A stretch of DNA of 13,952 nt, from assembly GCA_039184055.1 (NCBI GenBank), contig JBCDBH010000140.1:1-13952 (forward strand), read 5' to 3'. Below the pieces are notes generated by a model. It was not told the origin of the DNA and searched no databases. It worked only from the letters and a program-made list of their open reading frames with translations. This stretch comes from JBCDBH01 sp039184055 (GTDB taxonomy: Bacteria > Acidobacteriota > Thermoanaerobaculia > Multivoradales > J023). Below are positions 1-6,177 of this stretch, piece by piece; the first letter of the stretch is position 1, and every line of letters begins with the position of its first letter. Position numbers and translations under genes: made by a program.

Positions 1-141
1 GGACACCAGGCCACGACCGGTCTCGGGATCGACTCGGGGGGCGTTGCCGGCATCGGGATCGCCGTTGGGGTTGCCGTTGACGACGTCGAAGAGGAGGACG
101 AAATCGTAGCGGTGTTCAACTGACTTGCCATATTGGGTCAT
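1..141 (-). CDS. cas7: Cas7 (Csd2), type I-C Cascade backbone, N-terminal fragment
   Basis: This is the first 47 codons of the crRNA-binding backbone subunit of the type I-C surveillance complex; the rest lies left of the window. The ATG at 141 overlaps the cas8c stop as ATGA, with GGAG seven bases upstream. The fragment reads MTQYGKSVEHRYDFVLLFDV and is followed by the Csd2-typical NGNPNGDPDAGNAPRVDPET block, which identifies the family with confidence. In the family, several copies polymerise along the crRNA spacer. The position after cas8c is the standard I-C order (cas3-cas5-cas8c-cas7). The four-base overlap implies translational coupling with cas8c, and nothing in the visible part is broken. 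Confidence 0.95.
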   Translation of the reverse strand, partial: MTQYGKSVEHRYDFVLLFDVVNGNPNGDPDAGNAPRVDPETGRGLVS

Positions 142-572
142 GGAGAATCTCCGCTTTCTTCGGTGGATCGCTTTTGAAAGAAACTATGACGCTGTTGGTG
201 ATAGCCGAGCACGAACATGCCTTGATCGTCGACGCTCAGAAACGAAGGGAAGGCACGGGCGGCAAGGGCCGGATTTTGGTGGATCGGCGTGGTGGCGCGA
301 TCGAGGTCGAAGCCGGCGAGGATCTCGTCGATTTGCCGGTCGAGCCAAAAGGCCGTGCTGCGCTTGGCTTCGGTGTCTTTCGCCTTGCTGACGTGGTGAC
401 GGGCGTTCTTGAGCAGCCGTGGAAAGACCGCCGATGGGGTGGCCGAGGCGGCGCCGAAGAAGCGATCGACGATGGTGGCGTTGATGTCGCCGAGAGCGTG
501 GGTCTGGAGGCGCTCGAGCACCGCCATGAGACGGCCGAGCCGGTAGCCAGGGTTGGTGTTGTCAGGATCCAT
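138..572 (-). CDS. cas11c: Probable Cas11c small subunit from an internal start in cas8c
   Basis: Type I-C systems are known to make their small subunit by independent translation from inside cas8c. Here an in-frame ATG at 572 (Cas8c residue 465) opens a 144-aa product beginning MDPDNTNPGYRLGRLMAVLE. It is preceded by AAGGAG at 585-590, a strong Shine-Dalgarno match, but with a long spacing of 12 bases. The NP-Y-LGRL-AVLE block is the helix opening expected for this region. The product shares the cas8c stop, so it carries the same C-terminal helical bundle. In known I-C complexes, Cas11 subunits line the belly of Cascade and help hold the displaced strand. The site is seen in the sequence; use of this particular codon is inferred from the family. 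Confidence 0.6.
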   Translation of the reverse strand: MDPDNTNPGYRLGRLMAVLERLQTHALGDINATIVDRFFGAASATPSAVFPRLLKNARHHVSKAKDTEAKRSTAFWLDRQIDEILAGFDLDRATTPIHQNPALAARAFPSFLSVDDQGMFVLGYHQQRHSFFQKRSTEESGDSP

Positions 573-1964
573 GGCGGGTTTGATCTCCTTGTCGAATCTT
601 CGGATCAGTACACCTTTGATCAACGCGACACGGGCGTCACGACGCAATGAGTCGACCCAGCCGTCACGGCCGATCTCGGCGCGATAACGGAGGAGGGCGC
701 GTTGCAGGATCGATAGGGGATACTCGCGACCATCGATGATCGCTCGCAAGAGTTGCTCGACGAGTGGTGGTGGTACGTTGTCGCGCTTGCCTTGGACGGC
801 GAGCGATTCGAGCAGGGTATAGAGCCCGAAGGTCGGAGGAAGCTCGCTCTTCTTGGGTTTTGGCGTATTGCGGACCACGTCGATGTCGGCGAAGTGCCGG
901 ATGAGGTTCCGTGTCAGTCGTCCGACGGTTGTTTCGAGCCAATCGCGAACCACGATCCGGCCTTGTGCGCCTTGAAGGAGTAGACCGTAGAAACGCAGCG
1001 CCTCGTCTTCGTCGAGAGCGGGCGCCCGCCCTTTCCAGATACTGCGAAATGCCTCGCCGACTTCTTCGGGGCGTGCTTCGATCAAGCCACCGAAGCTGTC
1101 GACGAAGGCGCTCGTGGCCGGTGCCCAATAGCAGAGAACCGTGTCACCTCCCGGGTGGAGATTGCGTCGCGGCAGAGTGAGCTCGAGATCGTTGGGATTC
1201 GGGGGTGCGTAGGCGATCAGTCGTTGCAGCGCGACGCTGTAGAGGATGGCCGCGCGCTCGGAGACGGGAGCGTTGTCGTTTCCCGACCAGCCGTACGACT
1301 CGAAGGGACCGGCGTTGAAGGAGACCAGCGGTACGCCCGACGACGAGGCGCCCGGGACCGGTTTGACCTGTGGGTGGAGACGGGCGGGTTGCGCGATCTC
1401 GCCGGTGATCAGGCAGGGACGTGCATCCTTGGGATCATGCGCTGCCGTGCGCTCGTGACGCCAGTAGTCCCGGACGGCGGGACGTTCGACGATCAGGCGA
1501 TTCTCATTGCCATGGACGAACCCGAAGAGGTCGTTGCTCTTCGTTTCCTCGGGCAGGGTGATCTCGACTTCGCCGGAGGCGATTTTGTCGAGAAGCAGGG
1601 CGAGCGTTTTGGCGCCCTCGTCGCCCGAGGCTTCGGCGCAGGTGTGGATCCGTTCACGATAGAGCGCGAAGCGGTTGGCGCTTTTGCGGCCCGGCTTGCC
1701 CGTCTCGGCTTCGATACCGAAGACATATTCGGCTTTGTCGACGAAGAAGTTGGCGCGATCACCGCTGGTTCGGGCTGGTTCGCGCGGCACCCAGAAGGTC
1801 TTGGGTCGACGACGTTTGTCGTCTTCGTCGTGGGTGCCTTCGAAGGAGATCAGGCGACCACCGTCGTCGATCCGCACGAGCCATGCCACCCCGGCCAGAT
1901 CGTAGTTGGGATCGGGCACCAGCTCTTCGTACTCGGCGAGCTCGAAAAGAGCTTGGAGGATCAT
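138..1964 (-). CDS. cas8c: Cas8c (Csd1), type I-C Cascade large subunit
   Basis: Large subunit of the type I-C Cascade, which in this family recognises the PAM and holds the complex together. I take the start at the ATG at 1964, giving 608 aa beginning MILQALFELAEYEEL, the normal Csd1 beginning. An in-frame start 37 codons further up would run deep into cas5c and adds no family sequence. The chosen ATG overlaps the cas5c stop (ATGA), with GGAGG four bases upstream inside cas5c. Family landmarks are the block CLITGEIAQPARLHP, then VSFNAGPFESYGWSG and APVSERAAILYSVALQRL in the middle third. The C-terminal 144 residues form the helical region that in I-C systems is also made separately as Cas11c. 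Length is normal and the frame is intact. Confidence 0.95.
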   Translation of the reverse strand: MILQALFELAEYEELVPDPNYDLAGVAWLVRIDDGGRLISFEGTHDEDDKRRRPKTFWVPREPARTSGDRANFFVDKAEYVFGIEAETGKPGRKSANRFALYRERIHTCAEASGDEGAKTLALLLDKIASGEVEITLPEETKSNDLFGFVHGNENRLIVERPAVRDYWRHERTAAHDPKDARPCLITGEIAQPARLHPQVKPVPGASSSGVPLVSFNAGPFESYGWSGNDNAPVSERAAILYSVALQRLIAYAPPNPNDLELTLPRRNLHPGGDTVLCYWAPATSAFVDSFGGLIEARPEEVGEAFRSIWKGRAPALDEDEALRFYGLLLQGAQGRIVVRDWLETTVGRLTRNLIRHFADIDVVRNTPKPKKSELPPTFGLYTLLESLAVQGKRDNVPPPLVEQLLRAIIDGREYPLSILQRALLRYRAEIGRDGWVDSLRRDARVALIKGVLIRRFDKEIKPAMDPDNTNPGYRLGRLMAVLERLQTHALGDINATIVDRFFGAASATPSAVFPRLLKNARHHVSKAKDTEAKRSTAFWLDRQIDEILAGFDLDRATTPIHQNPALAARAFPSFLSVDDQGMFVLGYHQQRHSFFQKRSTEESGDSP

Positions 1965-2629
1965 GCTACCTCCAGCGCCACGTCGGGCTCGGCCGGTACG
2001 TTTATGACACCACGCGTCATCGTGGCGCGATAGAACAAGGCTCGGTTTCCTTTGGCGCCGTAGTCGATGTCCCACAGCATAAGGCCCAGATCCTGATCGT
2101 CATCGATCGGCTTGCAGGTGTCGTCGGCCGGAAGAACCTCCGCCGCCAGCTCGCGACAGCCGAGATACGGTCGATGAAAGCACTGCCCTTTGCGCACCCG
2201 GCGCTCGAACATGTCGACGAATTTGGTCAGGTTGTCGCCGGGGCCGGCCTTGTCGGTGAGCCGAATGTGAGCACCGATCACATAGTCGACGTCGCGCAGG
2301 AACACCGTGTTGCGTTGCGCACGATGCTCGTCGGCGTAGAGCACGGGCGCCGCGCCACCGTCGTCCACCACGGTGCGCTTGGGACGTGGCGCCTTGACAT
2401 TCACCTCGTTGCGTCGCAGGCCGACGTAACGAATCGGCGCGAGCACCGCGATCGTCTCGATCACCCAGCGCATACCTGGTTTCCACAACACCGCTTCGAG
2501 AATGCCTCGGCTGGCTGACGGCGTCGGGACCGGATAGGACACACGCTCCGCCTTGAGCTCGGGTCGCGTGAAGCAGGCGAGCGGGCCTCGGGCGCGCAAG
2601 GAGAGAGTCGGGCTGCGTGTCGGTGTCAT
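1961..2629 (-). CDS. cas5c: Cas5c (Cas5d), crRNA-processing subunit of type I-C Cascade
   Basis: In type I-C systems Cas5c replaces Cas6: it cuts the repeat in pre-crRNA and stays bound to the 5' handle. I choose the ATG at 2629 (222 aa) because AGGAGG at 2636-2641 sits six bases before it. The upstream in-frame start at 2674 has no such site. Visible family blocks are VSYPVPTPSASRGILEAVLW (residues 30-49), LRRNEV (71-76), HRAQRNTVFLRDVDYVIGAH (102-121) and RKGQCFHRPYLGCRE (146-160). The Tyr/Lys/His residues used for cleavage differ among family members, and I cannot assign them here with certainty; K147 and H152 are candidates. The stop overlaps the cas8c start as ATGA. Upstream, 49 bases separate it from the stop of a small ORF. 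Confidence 0.94.
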   Translation of the reverse strand: MTPTRSPTLSLRARGPLACFTRPELKAERVSYPVPTPSASRGILEAVLWKPGMRWVIETIAVLAPIRYVGLRRNEVNVKAPRPKRTVVDDGGAAPVLYADEHRAQRNTVFLRDVDYVIGAHIRLTDKAGPGDNLTKFVDMFERRVRKGQCFHRPYLGCRELAAEVLPADDTCKPIDDDQDLGLMLWDIDYGAKGNRALFYRATMTRGVINVPAEPDVALEVA

Positions 2630-2678
2630 CGGTTGCCTCCTGATCAGTCTTCTACGCGCGGATCGGATTCCCAACGGG

Positions 2679-2822
2679 TCACAGTAGTTGGAGGATCAGA
2701 GTGGCGAGGGTTCCAAGAATCGAGAAGATTGAAATCCAAAGGACTAGAGGCCCTTGGTTCCTTGGGTGTTTGGCGTCAGCTTCTTCTTGCTCGATGATGA
2801 TCCGTGTTCTCCGATGGGGCAT
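2679..2822 (-). CDS. Unrecognised 47-aa predicted tail-anchored membrane microprotein in the cas operon
   Basis: I do not recognise this small ORF. It opens with ATG at 2822, with TGGAG at 2828-2832 five bases before the start, and ends with TGA at 2679. The product has a basic N-terminus (MPHRRTR), a hydrophilic middle with EQEEADAKHPRN, then an uninterrupted hydrophobic stretch from about residue 26 (LVLWISIFSILGTLATLILQ) to the C-terminus. That pattern predicts one membrane helix at the very end, with the N-terminus probably cytoplasmic. It lies between cas3 and cas5c on the same strand, 49 bases before cas5c. Codons such as AGA, AGG, ACA and CTA are unlike those of the flanking cas genes, so the stretch may be foreign, or the ORF may be fortuitous. 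The start site and the clean TM segment argue that it is real. Confidence 0.5.
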   Translation of the reverse strand: MPHRRTRIIIEQEEADAKHPRNQGPLVLWISIFSILGTLATLILQLL

Positions 2823-3072
2823 ATACACTCCAGTGTTGAGAAGATTGGCCCTCCCATCTGCTGAAGAGGCATTAGCGTACGCGGCAAGGCGCTTGACAGG
2901 ATTTCAACCCACACCGGAGAAGGAACAACTAGGCCGGTGACATGAGGGAACCATCTCGATGGGAGGGCCAGTTATCAGTTCCCTGTAAAGCGTCTGGGGC
3001 GTAAGCTCCAAGCGGACTCGATAATTGTTATCAGAAGAAGTTCAGGAGTTCAAGTATGAAGGTTGAGTCCAC
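2823..3072. other. Non-coding stretch between cas3 and the small ORF
   Basis: About 250 bases lie between the cas3 stop and the small ORF. They hold the 125-bp inverted-repeat element and the 13-bp dyad GATAATTGTTATC at 3020-3032, which is close to the end of cas3. On the minus strand a TTGAAC hexamer precedes this dyad, but no convincing -10 follows. I see no further gene here. The stretch separates cas3 from the cas5c-cas8c-cas7 block, so that block may depend on read-through or have its own start site. Confidence 0.5.
2846..2970. repeat. 125-bp element bounded by perfect 13-bp inverted repeats
   Basis: TGGCCCTCCCATC at 2846-2858 is repeated in inverse at 2958-2970, with 99 bases between. 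Inside the right half, AGGGAAC (2945-2951) also pairs with GTTCCCT (2978-2984). The element lies in the non-coding stretch between cas3 and the small ORF, whose composition differs from the cas genes. No clear target-site duplication flanks it. It could be a small non-autonomous (MITE-like) insertion or a structured leader of the cas5c-proximal transcript. Confidence 0.5.
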
Positions 3073-5316
3073 TCAGACGATCAAAGTGCCAGGATTGCTG
3101 TACAATTCGTCTCTCACCGAGACCCCAAAGATGATGTCGTAGAAGTGAGAAAAAGGCTCCGCGAGCACAAGCACCTGTTCTGCGATGAGCTCGAGCGCCG
3201 TCGATTCGTGTAGCTTCTCGAGCTGCTTTGGATAGAGATTGACGGTGTAGGGCTGAAGCGCGCGCAGGGTGTGGCGATTTGGCCCGTTACGTCGCAGGGT
3301 GTCGAGCCGGTGCTTGCCTTCCTCATCCCAGGGAATGACGATCGGTTGGGCGACGTCGTCGATCATGCGGAAGCGAAGGGCGACGTCGGCGAAGGCCAGG
3401 CTCGCGTGGGCGGCCATGACGTGGCGGCTGTCCGAGTGCTGTTTCAATCGTAGGTTGCGGAAGTAGGTCGCGAGTAGCTCCGGATCGTCGATCTTCAAAC
3501 TACCGTCGAGCAGAGCTTCGATCGTCTCCAACCCTTTCTTGGGCGTGCCCGGTGGTGGGTCGGTGGGCGCGCGGAAGACGATCAGTCGGCCACGAGGTCC
3601 CCGGCCTTCACGATTGCAACGACCTCCCGCCTGGACGATGGAATCGAGACCGCCGAGCGCCCGGTAGACCACCGGGAAGTCGATGTCGACACCCGCTTCG
3701 ATGAGTTGCGTGGAGACGAGGCGGCATGGCCTTTTGGTCTCCAGGCGTTGTTTGACCTCGGCGAGTACTTCGCTGCGGTGCGCCGGGCACATGAGTGCGG
3801 AGAGGTGGAGTGAATCGTCGACCAGCATGGCGAGCTCGCGCGCGTCATCACGTCGGTGGACGATCGCCAACGCGCTCTCGTGCCGGTTCAACTCGCACGC
3901 GAGCTCGTCCCACGTCACCGGCTCCGCGTCCTTCTCTGGCCAGACGACGTCGTAACGCGACAGTCGCCTCGCCAGGCCTGGCGGATCGGGAGCGATCTCG
4001 TGGATGTGATCGAAGCCTCGCTTTAGGTTCTCGGTGCGTTCCAGGGCCGGTTGGGTGGCGGTGCACAAGACGATCGTGCAGCCATAGTCGGCCACCAAGC
4101 GATGCAGCGAATCGAGAATCGGGTAGAGCACGCGATCAGGGAGCGCCTGGGCTTCGTCGAGCACGATCACGCTCTTGGCGATGTTGTGGAGCTTGCGACA
4201 GCGGGACGGGCGGTTGGCGTGTAGCGATTCGAAGAGCTGGACGTTGGTGGTGACGATCACCGGCGCGTCCCAATTCTCACTCGCCAGCCTGTTGCGAACG
4301 CTCTCCTTCTCCGGGTCGAGATTGGAATGGTGCTCGATGGTGTTCTCGTCGCCCAGGTGCTTTCGGTACACGGCGGCATTTTGTTCGATGATCGAGGTGA
4401 ACGGGATGGCGACGATCACCCGTCGAAGGCCGTGTAGCTCGGCGTGCCGCAGCGCGAAGGCCAGGCTCGACAGAGTCTTGCCACCACCCGTGGGCACGCT
4501 CAGGCTGAATACACCCGGTGGCTGCTCGGCCGCGTGTCGACAGGCTTCGAGCACCTCGGCGCGGATGGTGTTGACCTGAGAGGGTTCGGCGTCCACGGTG
4601 AGGCGGTCGAGCTCGGCGTCGAGACGGGTGCGAAGCGTCGGAACCTCGTCATAGCGTTGGCCACGTACCGTGGCACGGTCACGATCGAAATAGGCTTCCG
4701 TGTCGAGGAAATCGGCGTCGACCAAGGCTGAGAAAAGGAAGCGGATCCAGTAGGCGCGCTGGAGGTGGAAAGCACCCCACTCAGATTTCTTCTGAGCTTC
4801 CCTCGGCGGGGTCAGCCAGGACGGAAGACCAGTTGGTCGAGGCGCGGTTCGTTCGATGTTCAGTGTGTCCGTATCGATCTCGGCGAGGCGATCGTCGTCT
4901 TGCTTAAGACGTTCGACGAGCGAGCGCGAGCTCGAGCACAGTTCTCCCACACCGTCGCTACCGGCAAGATTCGCCAGTCCACCGTGGTGTCCCGCGATCA
5001 CCAGTGCCAATGGCTCCCAAAAGGAGGGTGCCCTTGGTGATGAAGCGTGGGCGAGCAGGGCTCCATGAATCGAATGCCCACCTTCGTCCTTGTTCAGCTC
5101 GCCTCGCAGATAGCGCTGGAACGACTCACGAGCCTTGCCTAGGTCGTGCCACAAACCGGCGATGCGTCCCCAAGCAGCTGAATCGAACGCACCAGCGAAC
5201 TCCGCCGCGAGGTCGGCGACGCCGTTCAGGTGCTCGTCGAGCGTGTGCCATGGGGTGTCGGGTTGTTTGGGAGCGTGTGCGTAGAAGGTTTTGGGATCAA
5301 TCTTGTTGTGAGGCAT
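3073..5316 (-). CDS. cas3: Cas3 helicase-nuclease, type I-C
   Basis: Effector recruited to Cascade-bound target DNA: the HD domain nicks and degrades, and the SF2 helicase reels DNA in. The 747-aa product carries an N-terminal HD nuclease with H29, the H57-D58 pair in LWHDLGK, H81/H84 and the H110-H111 pair in IAGHHGGL. It then has Walker A PTGGGKT (275-281), motif II DEAQ (387-390) and motif VI QAGGRCNREGRG near residue 575. All key residues are present and the length is normal for a fused HD-helicase. The ATG at 5316 begins only 20 bases after the vapC stop. The nearest Shine-Dalgarno-like sequence, AGAGGAAG, overlaps the vapC stop and is 14 bases away, so initiation may lean on coupling to vapC. 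No alternative start fits the family better. Confidence 0.97.
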   Translation of the reverse strand: MPHNKIDPKTFYAHAPKQPDTPWHTLDEHLNGVADLAAEFAGAFDSAAWGRIAGLWHDLGKARESFQRYLRGELNKDEGGHSIHGALLAHASSPRAPSFWEPLALVIAGHHGGLANLAGSDGVGELCSSSRSLVERLKQDDDRLAEIDTDTLNIERTAPRPTGLPSWLTPPREAQKKSEWGAFHLQRAYWIRFLFSALVDADFLDTEAYFDRDRATVRGQRYDEVPTLRTRLDAELDRLTVDAEPSQVNTIRAEVLEACRHAAEQPPGVFSLSVPTGGGKTLSSLAFALRHAELHGLRRVIVAIPFTSIIEQNAAVYRKHLGDENTIEHHSNLDPEKESVRNRLASENWDAPVIVTTNVQLFESLHANRPSRCRKLHNIAKSVIVLDEAQALPDRVLYPILDSLHRLVADYGCTIVLCTATQPALERTENLKRGFDHIHEIAPDPPGLARRLSRYDVVWPEKDAEPVTWDELACELNRHESALAIVHRRDDARELAMLVDDSLHLSALMCPAHRSEVLAEVKQRLETKRPCRLVSTQLIEAGVDIDFPVVYRALGGLDSIVQAGGRCNREGRGPRGRLIVFRAPTDPPPGTPKKGLETIEALLDGSLKIDDPELLATYFRNLRLKQHSDSRHVMAAHASLAFADVALRFRMIDDVAQPIVIPWDEEGKHRLDTLRRNGPNRHTLRALQPYTVNLYPKQLEKLHESTALELIAEQVLVLAEPFSHFYDIIFGVSVRDELYSNPGTLIV

Positions 5317-5336
5317 GGTTCAGAATCTTGCTTCCT

Positions 5337-5750
5337 CTACCAATATGAATCGATTCCTTGTCGGCCGAGTTGTTTGATGAAACGTTGGTCGAAGGTTGCA
5401 ACCATGTCGTAGCGAGCTTCGAGGGTTACCGCCGCGAGCACGGCGTCGGCGAAGTCACCGATATAAGAGGGCCAAAGGTCGAGCACGCTCGTCCAGGAAA
5501 CCTCATCTACGGGTCGAACGCCAGTCAGTGACAAAAGATCCTCGAGGGTCTGAGCGACGTCCACCATTGCGATCTTGTAGAGGTTGCGAAGGACGTACAC
5601 CAACTCTGTGATGACAGCCTGGTGGAGAATGAGTTGGATGTCGCCTTCGTCCACTCGCTCGAAGAGGGCGGTAGCTCGAGCTTGTTGTGCTTTGTCACGA
5701 TCGGTCAAAAATGACACCAGAACGTTGGTGTCGACCACGACACGCTTCAT
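5337..5750 (-). CDS. vapC: VapC-type PIN-domain ribonuclease toxin
   Basis: A 137-aa PIN-domain protein, which as a toxin would cleave RNA (in known VapCs often tRNA or rRNA). The acidic metal-binding set is visible: D7 in VVDTNVLV, E49 in ITELVYVL, D99/D102 in GDFADAVLAAV, and D121 in VATFDQRF. Length is standard. Its ATG at 5750 overlaps the stop of the upstream antitoxin gene as ATGA, the usual tight coupling in VapBC operons. It ends 20 bases before cas3 on the same strand with no terminator between, so toxin, antitoxin and Cas3 are very likely on one transcript. The RNA target cannot be told from sequence. Confidence 0.9.
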   Translation of the reverse strand: MKRVVVDTNVLVSFLTDRDKAQQARATALFERVDEGDIQLILHQAVITELVYVLRNLYKIAMVDVAQTLEDLLSLTGVRPVDEVSWTSVLDLWPSYIGDFADAVLAAVTLEARYDMVATFDQRFIKQLGRQGIDSYW

Positions 5751-5977
5751 TCAGCTTCCCGTGTTTCCCGGGCGTGCCTGATGTCATCGACAACGGAACC
5801 CGGGCCGACTTGGAAGCTTCCACGGCGATCTAGGAAACTGCGCCGAGCCGGAATCACCCGAATATCCTTTCCCGAAACCTCCCAGCAAAGAACGTCCTGG
5901 GGTTTCAGGCCGAGTTTCTCCCTCACTTCCTTAGGGACCGTTGTTTGGAATTTGCTGGTGATCGTCGATTGAGTCAC
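5747..5977 (-). CDS. vapB: AbrB/MazE-family antitoxin (VapB-like)
   Basis: A 76-aa SpoVT/AbrB-fold DNA-binding antitoxin partnering the downstream PIN toxin. The N-terminal half is a swapped-hairpin AbrB domain (STITSKFQTTVPKEVREKLG, then PQDVLCWEV). The C-terminal tail, rich in D, R and E from about residue 58, is the part that normally threads into the toxin. The start is GTG at 5977, supported by a near-perfect TAAGGAGG at 5983-5990 with five bases of spacing. The stop overlaps the vapC ATG. Antitoxins of this type usually repress their own promoter with the toxin as corepressor. The promoter just upstream is the only convincing one for the vapBC-cas3 transcript, so cas expression may respond to antitoxin level. 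Confidence 0.88.
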   Translation of the reverse strand: MTQSTITSKFQTTVPKEVREKLGLKPQDVLCWEVSGKDIRVIPARRSFLDRRGSFQVGPGSVVDDIRHARETREAE

Positions 5978-5994
5978 GCTGTCCTCCTTACAGA

Positions 5995-6023
5995 ATCGTA
6001 GATTGCGTAAGGCGGTTAGTCAA
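5995..6023 (-). promoter_or_regulatory. Sigma70-like promoter for vapBC-cas3
   Basis: On the minus strand TTGACT (6018-6023, 5/6 match to -35) and TACGAT (5995-6000, 4/6 match to -10) are spaced by exactly 17 bases. The predicted start point falls around 5986-5989, at the edge of the Shine-Dalgarno site of the antitoxin gene, so the leader would be only about 10-13 bases long. No repressor dyad is obvious to me. Confidence 0.6.
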
Positions 6024-6177
6024 CTCAGGCGTCCGGGGCAGGAGAACCTCATCGGCACATGGCGGCCTTGGCTCTGCCTTGTTTCGGCCATCGACACGGC
6101 GGAACCGCCCCGGGATCGACATCGCGAGTCCTCGCTGCCGCGTTTGAATGATCGCGGATCAACCGAGGAGAACAACG

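Noticed and set aside
126..141. Small inverted repeat GGAG-CTCC around the cas7 Shine-Dalgarno site.
   Set aside because: Four-base stem inside a coding overlap; too small to support a regulatory claim.
387..390. DEAQ instead of DEAH in the Cas3 helicase motif II (residue numbers).
   Set aside because: As far as I know this variant occurs in I-C Cas3 proteins, so it is not evidence of inactivation.
1155..2033. 292-codon plus-strand open frame.
   Set aside because: Antisense to cas8c and the end of cas5c. Low-complexity composition and no motif.
2900..2918. ATTTCAACCCACACC resembles the end of a type I-C CRISPR repeat (GTTTCAATCCAC...).
   Set aside because: Only one copy, several mismatches, no spaced repeats around it, and it is inside the inverted-repeat element. 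Too weak to call a degenerate repeat.
2701..2940. 79-codon plus-strand reading frame opposite the microprotein.
   Set aside because: Starts with GTG with no convincing ribosome site, is antisense to the operon, and has no recognisable domain. The minus-strand small ORF has the better start and a coherent TM segment.
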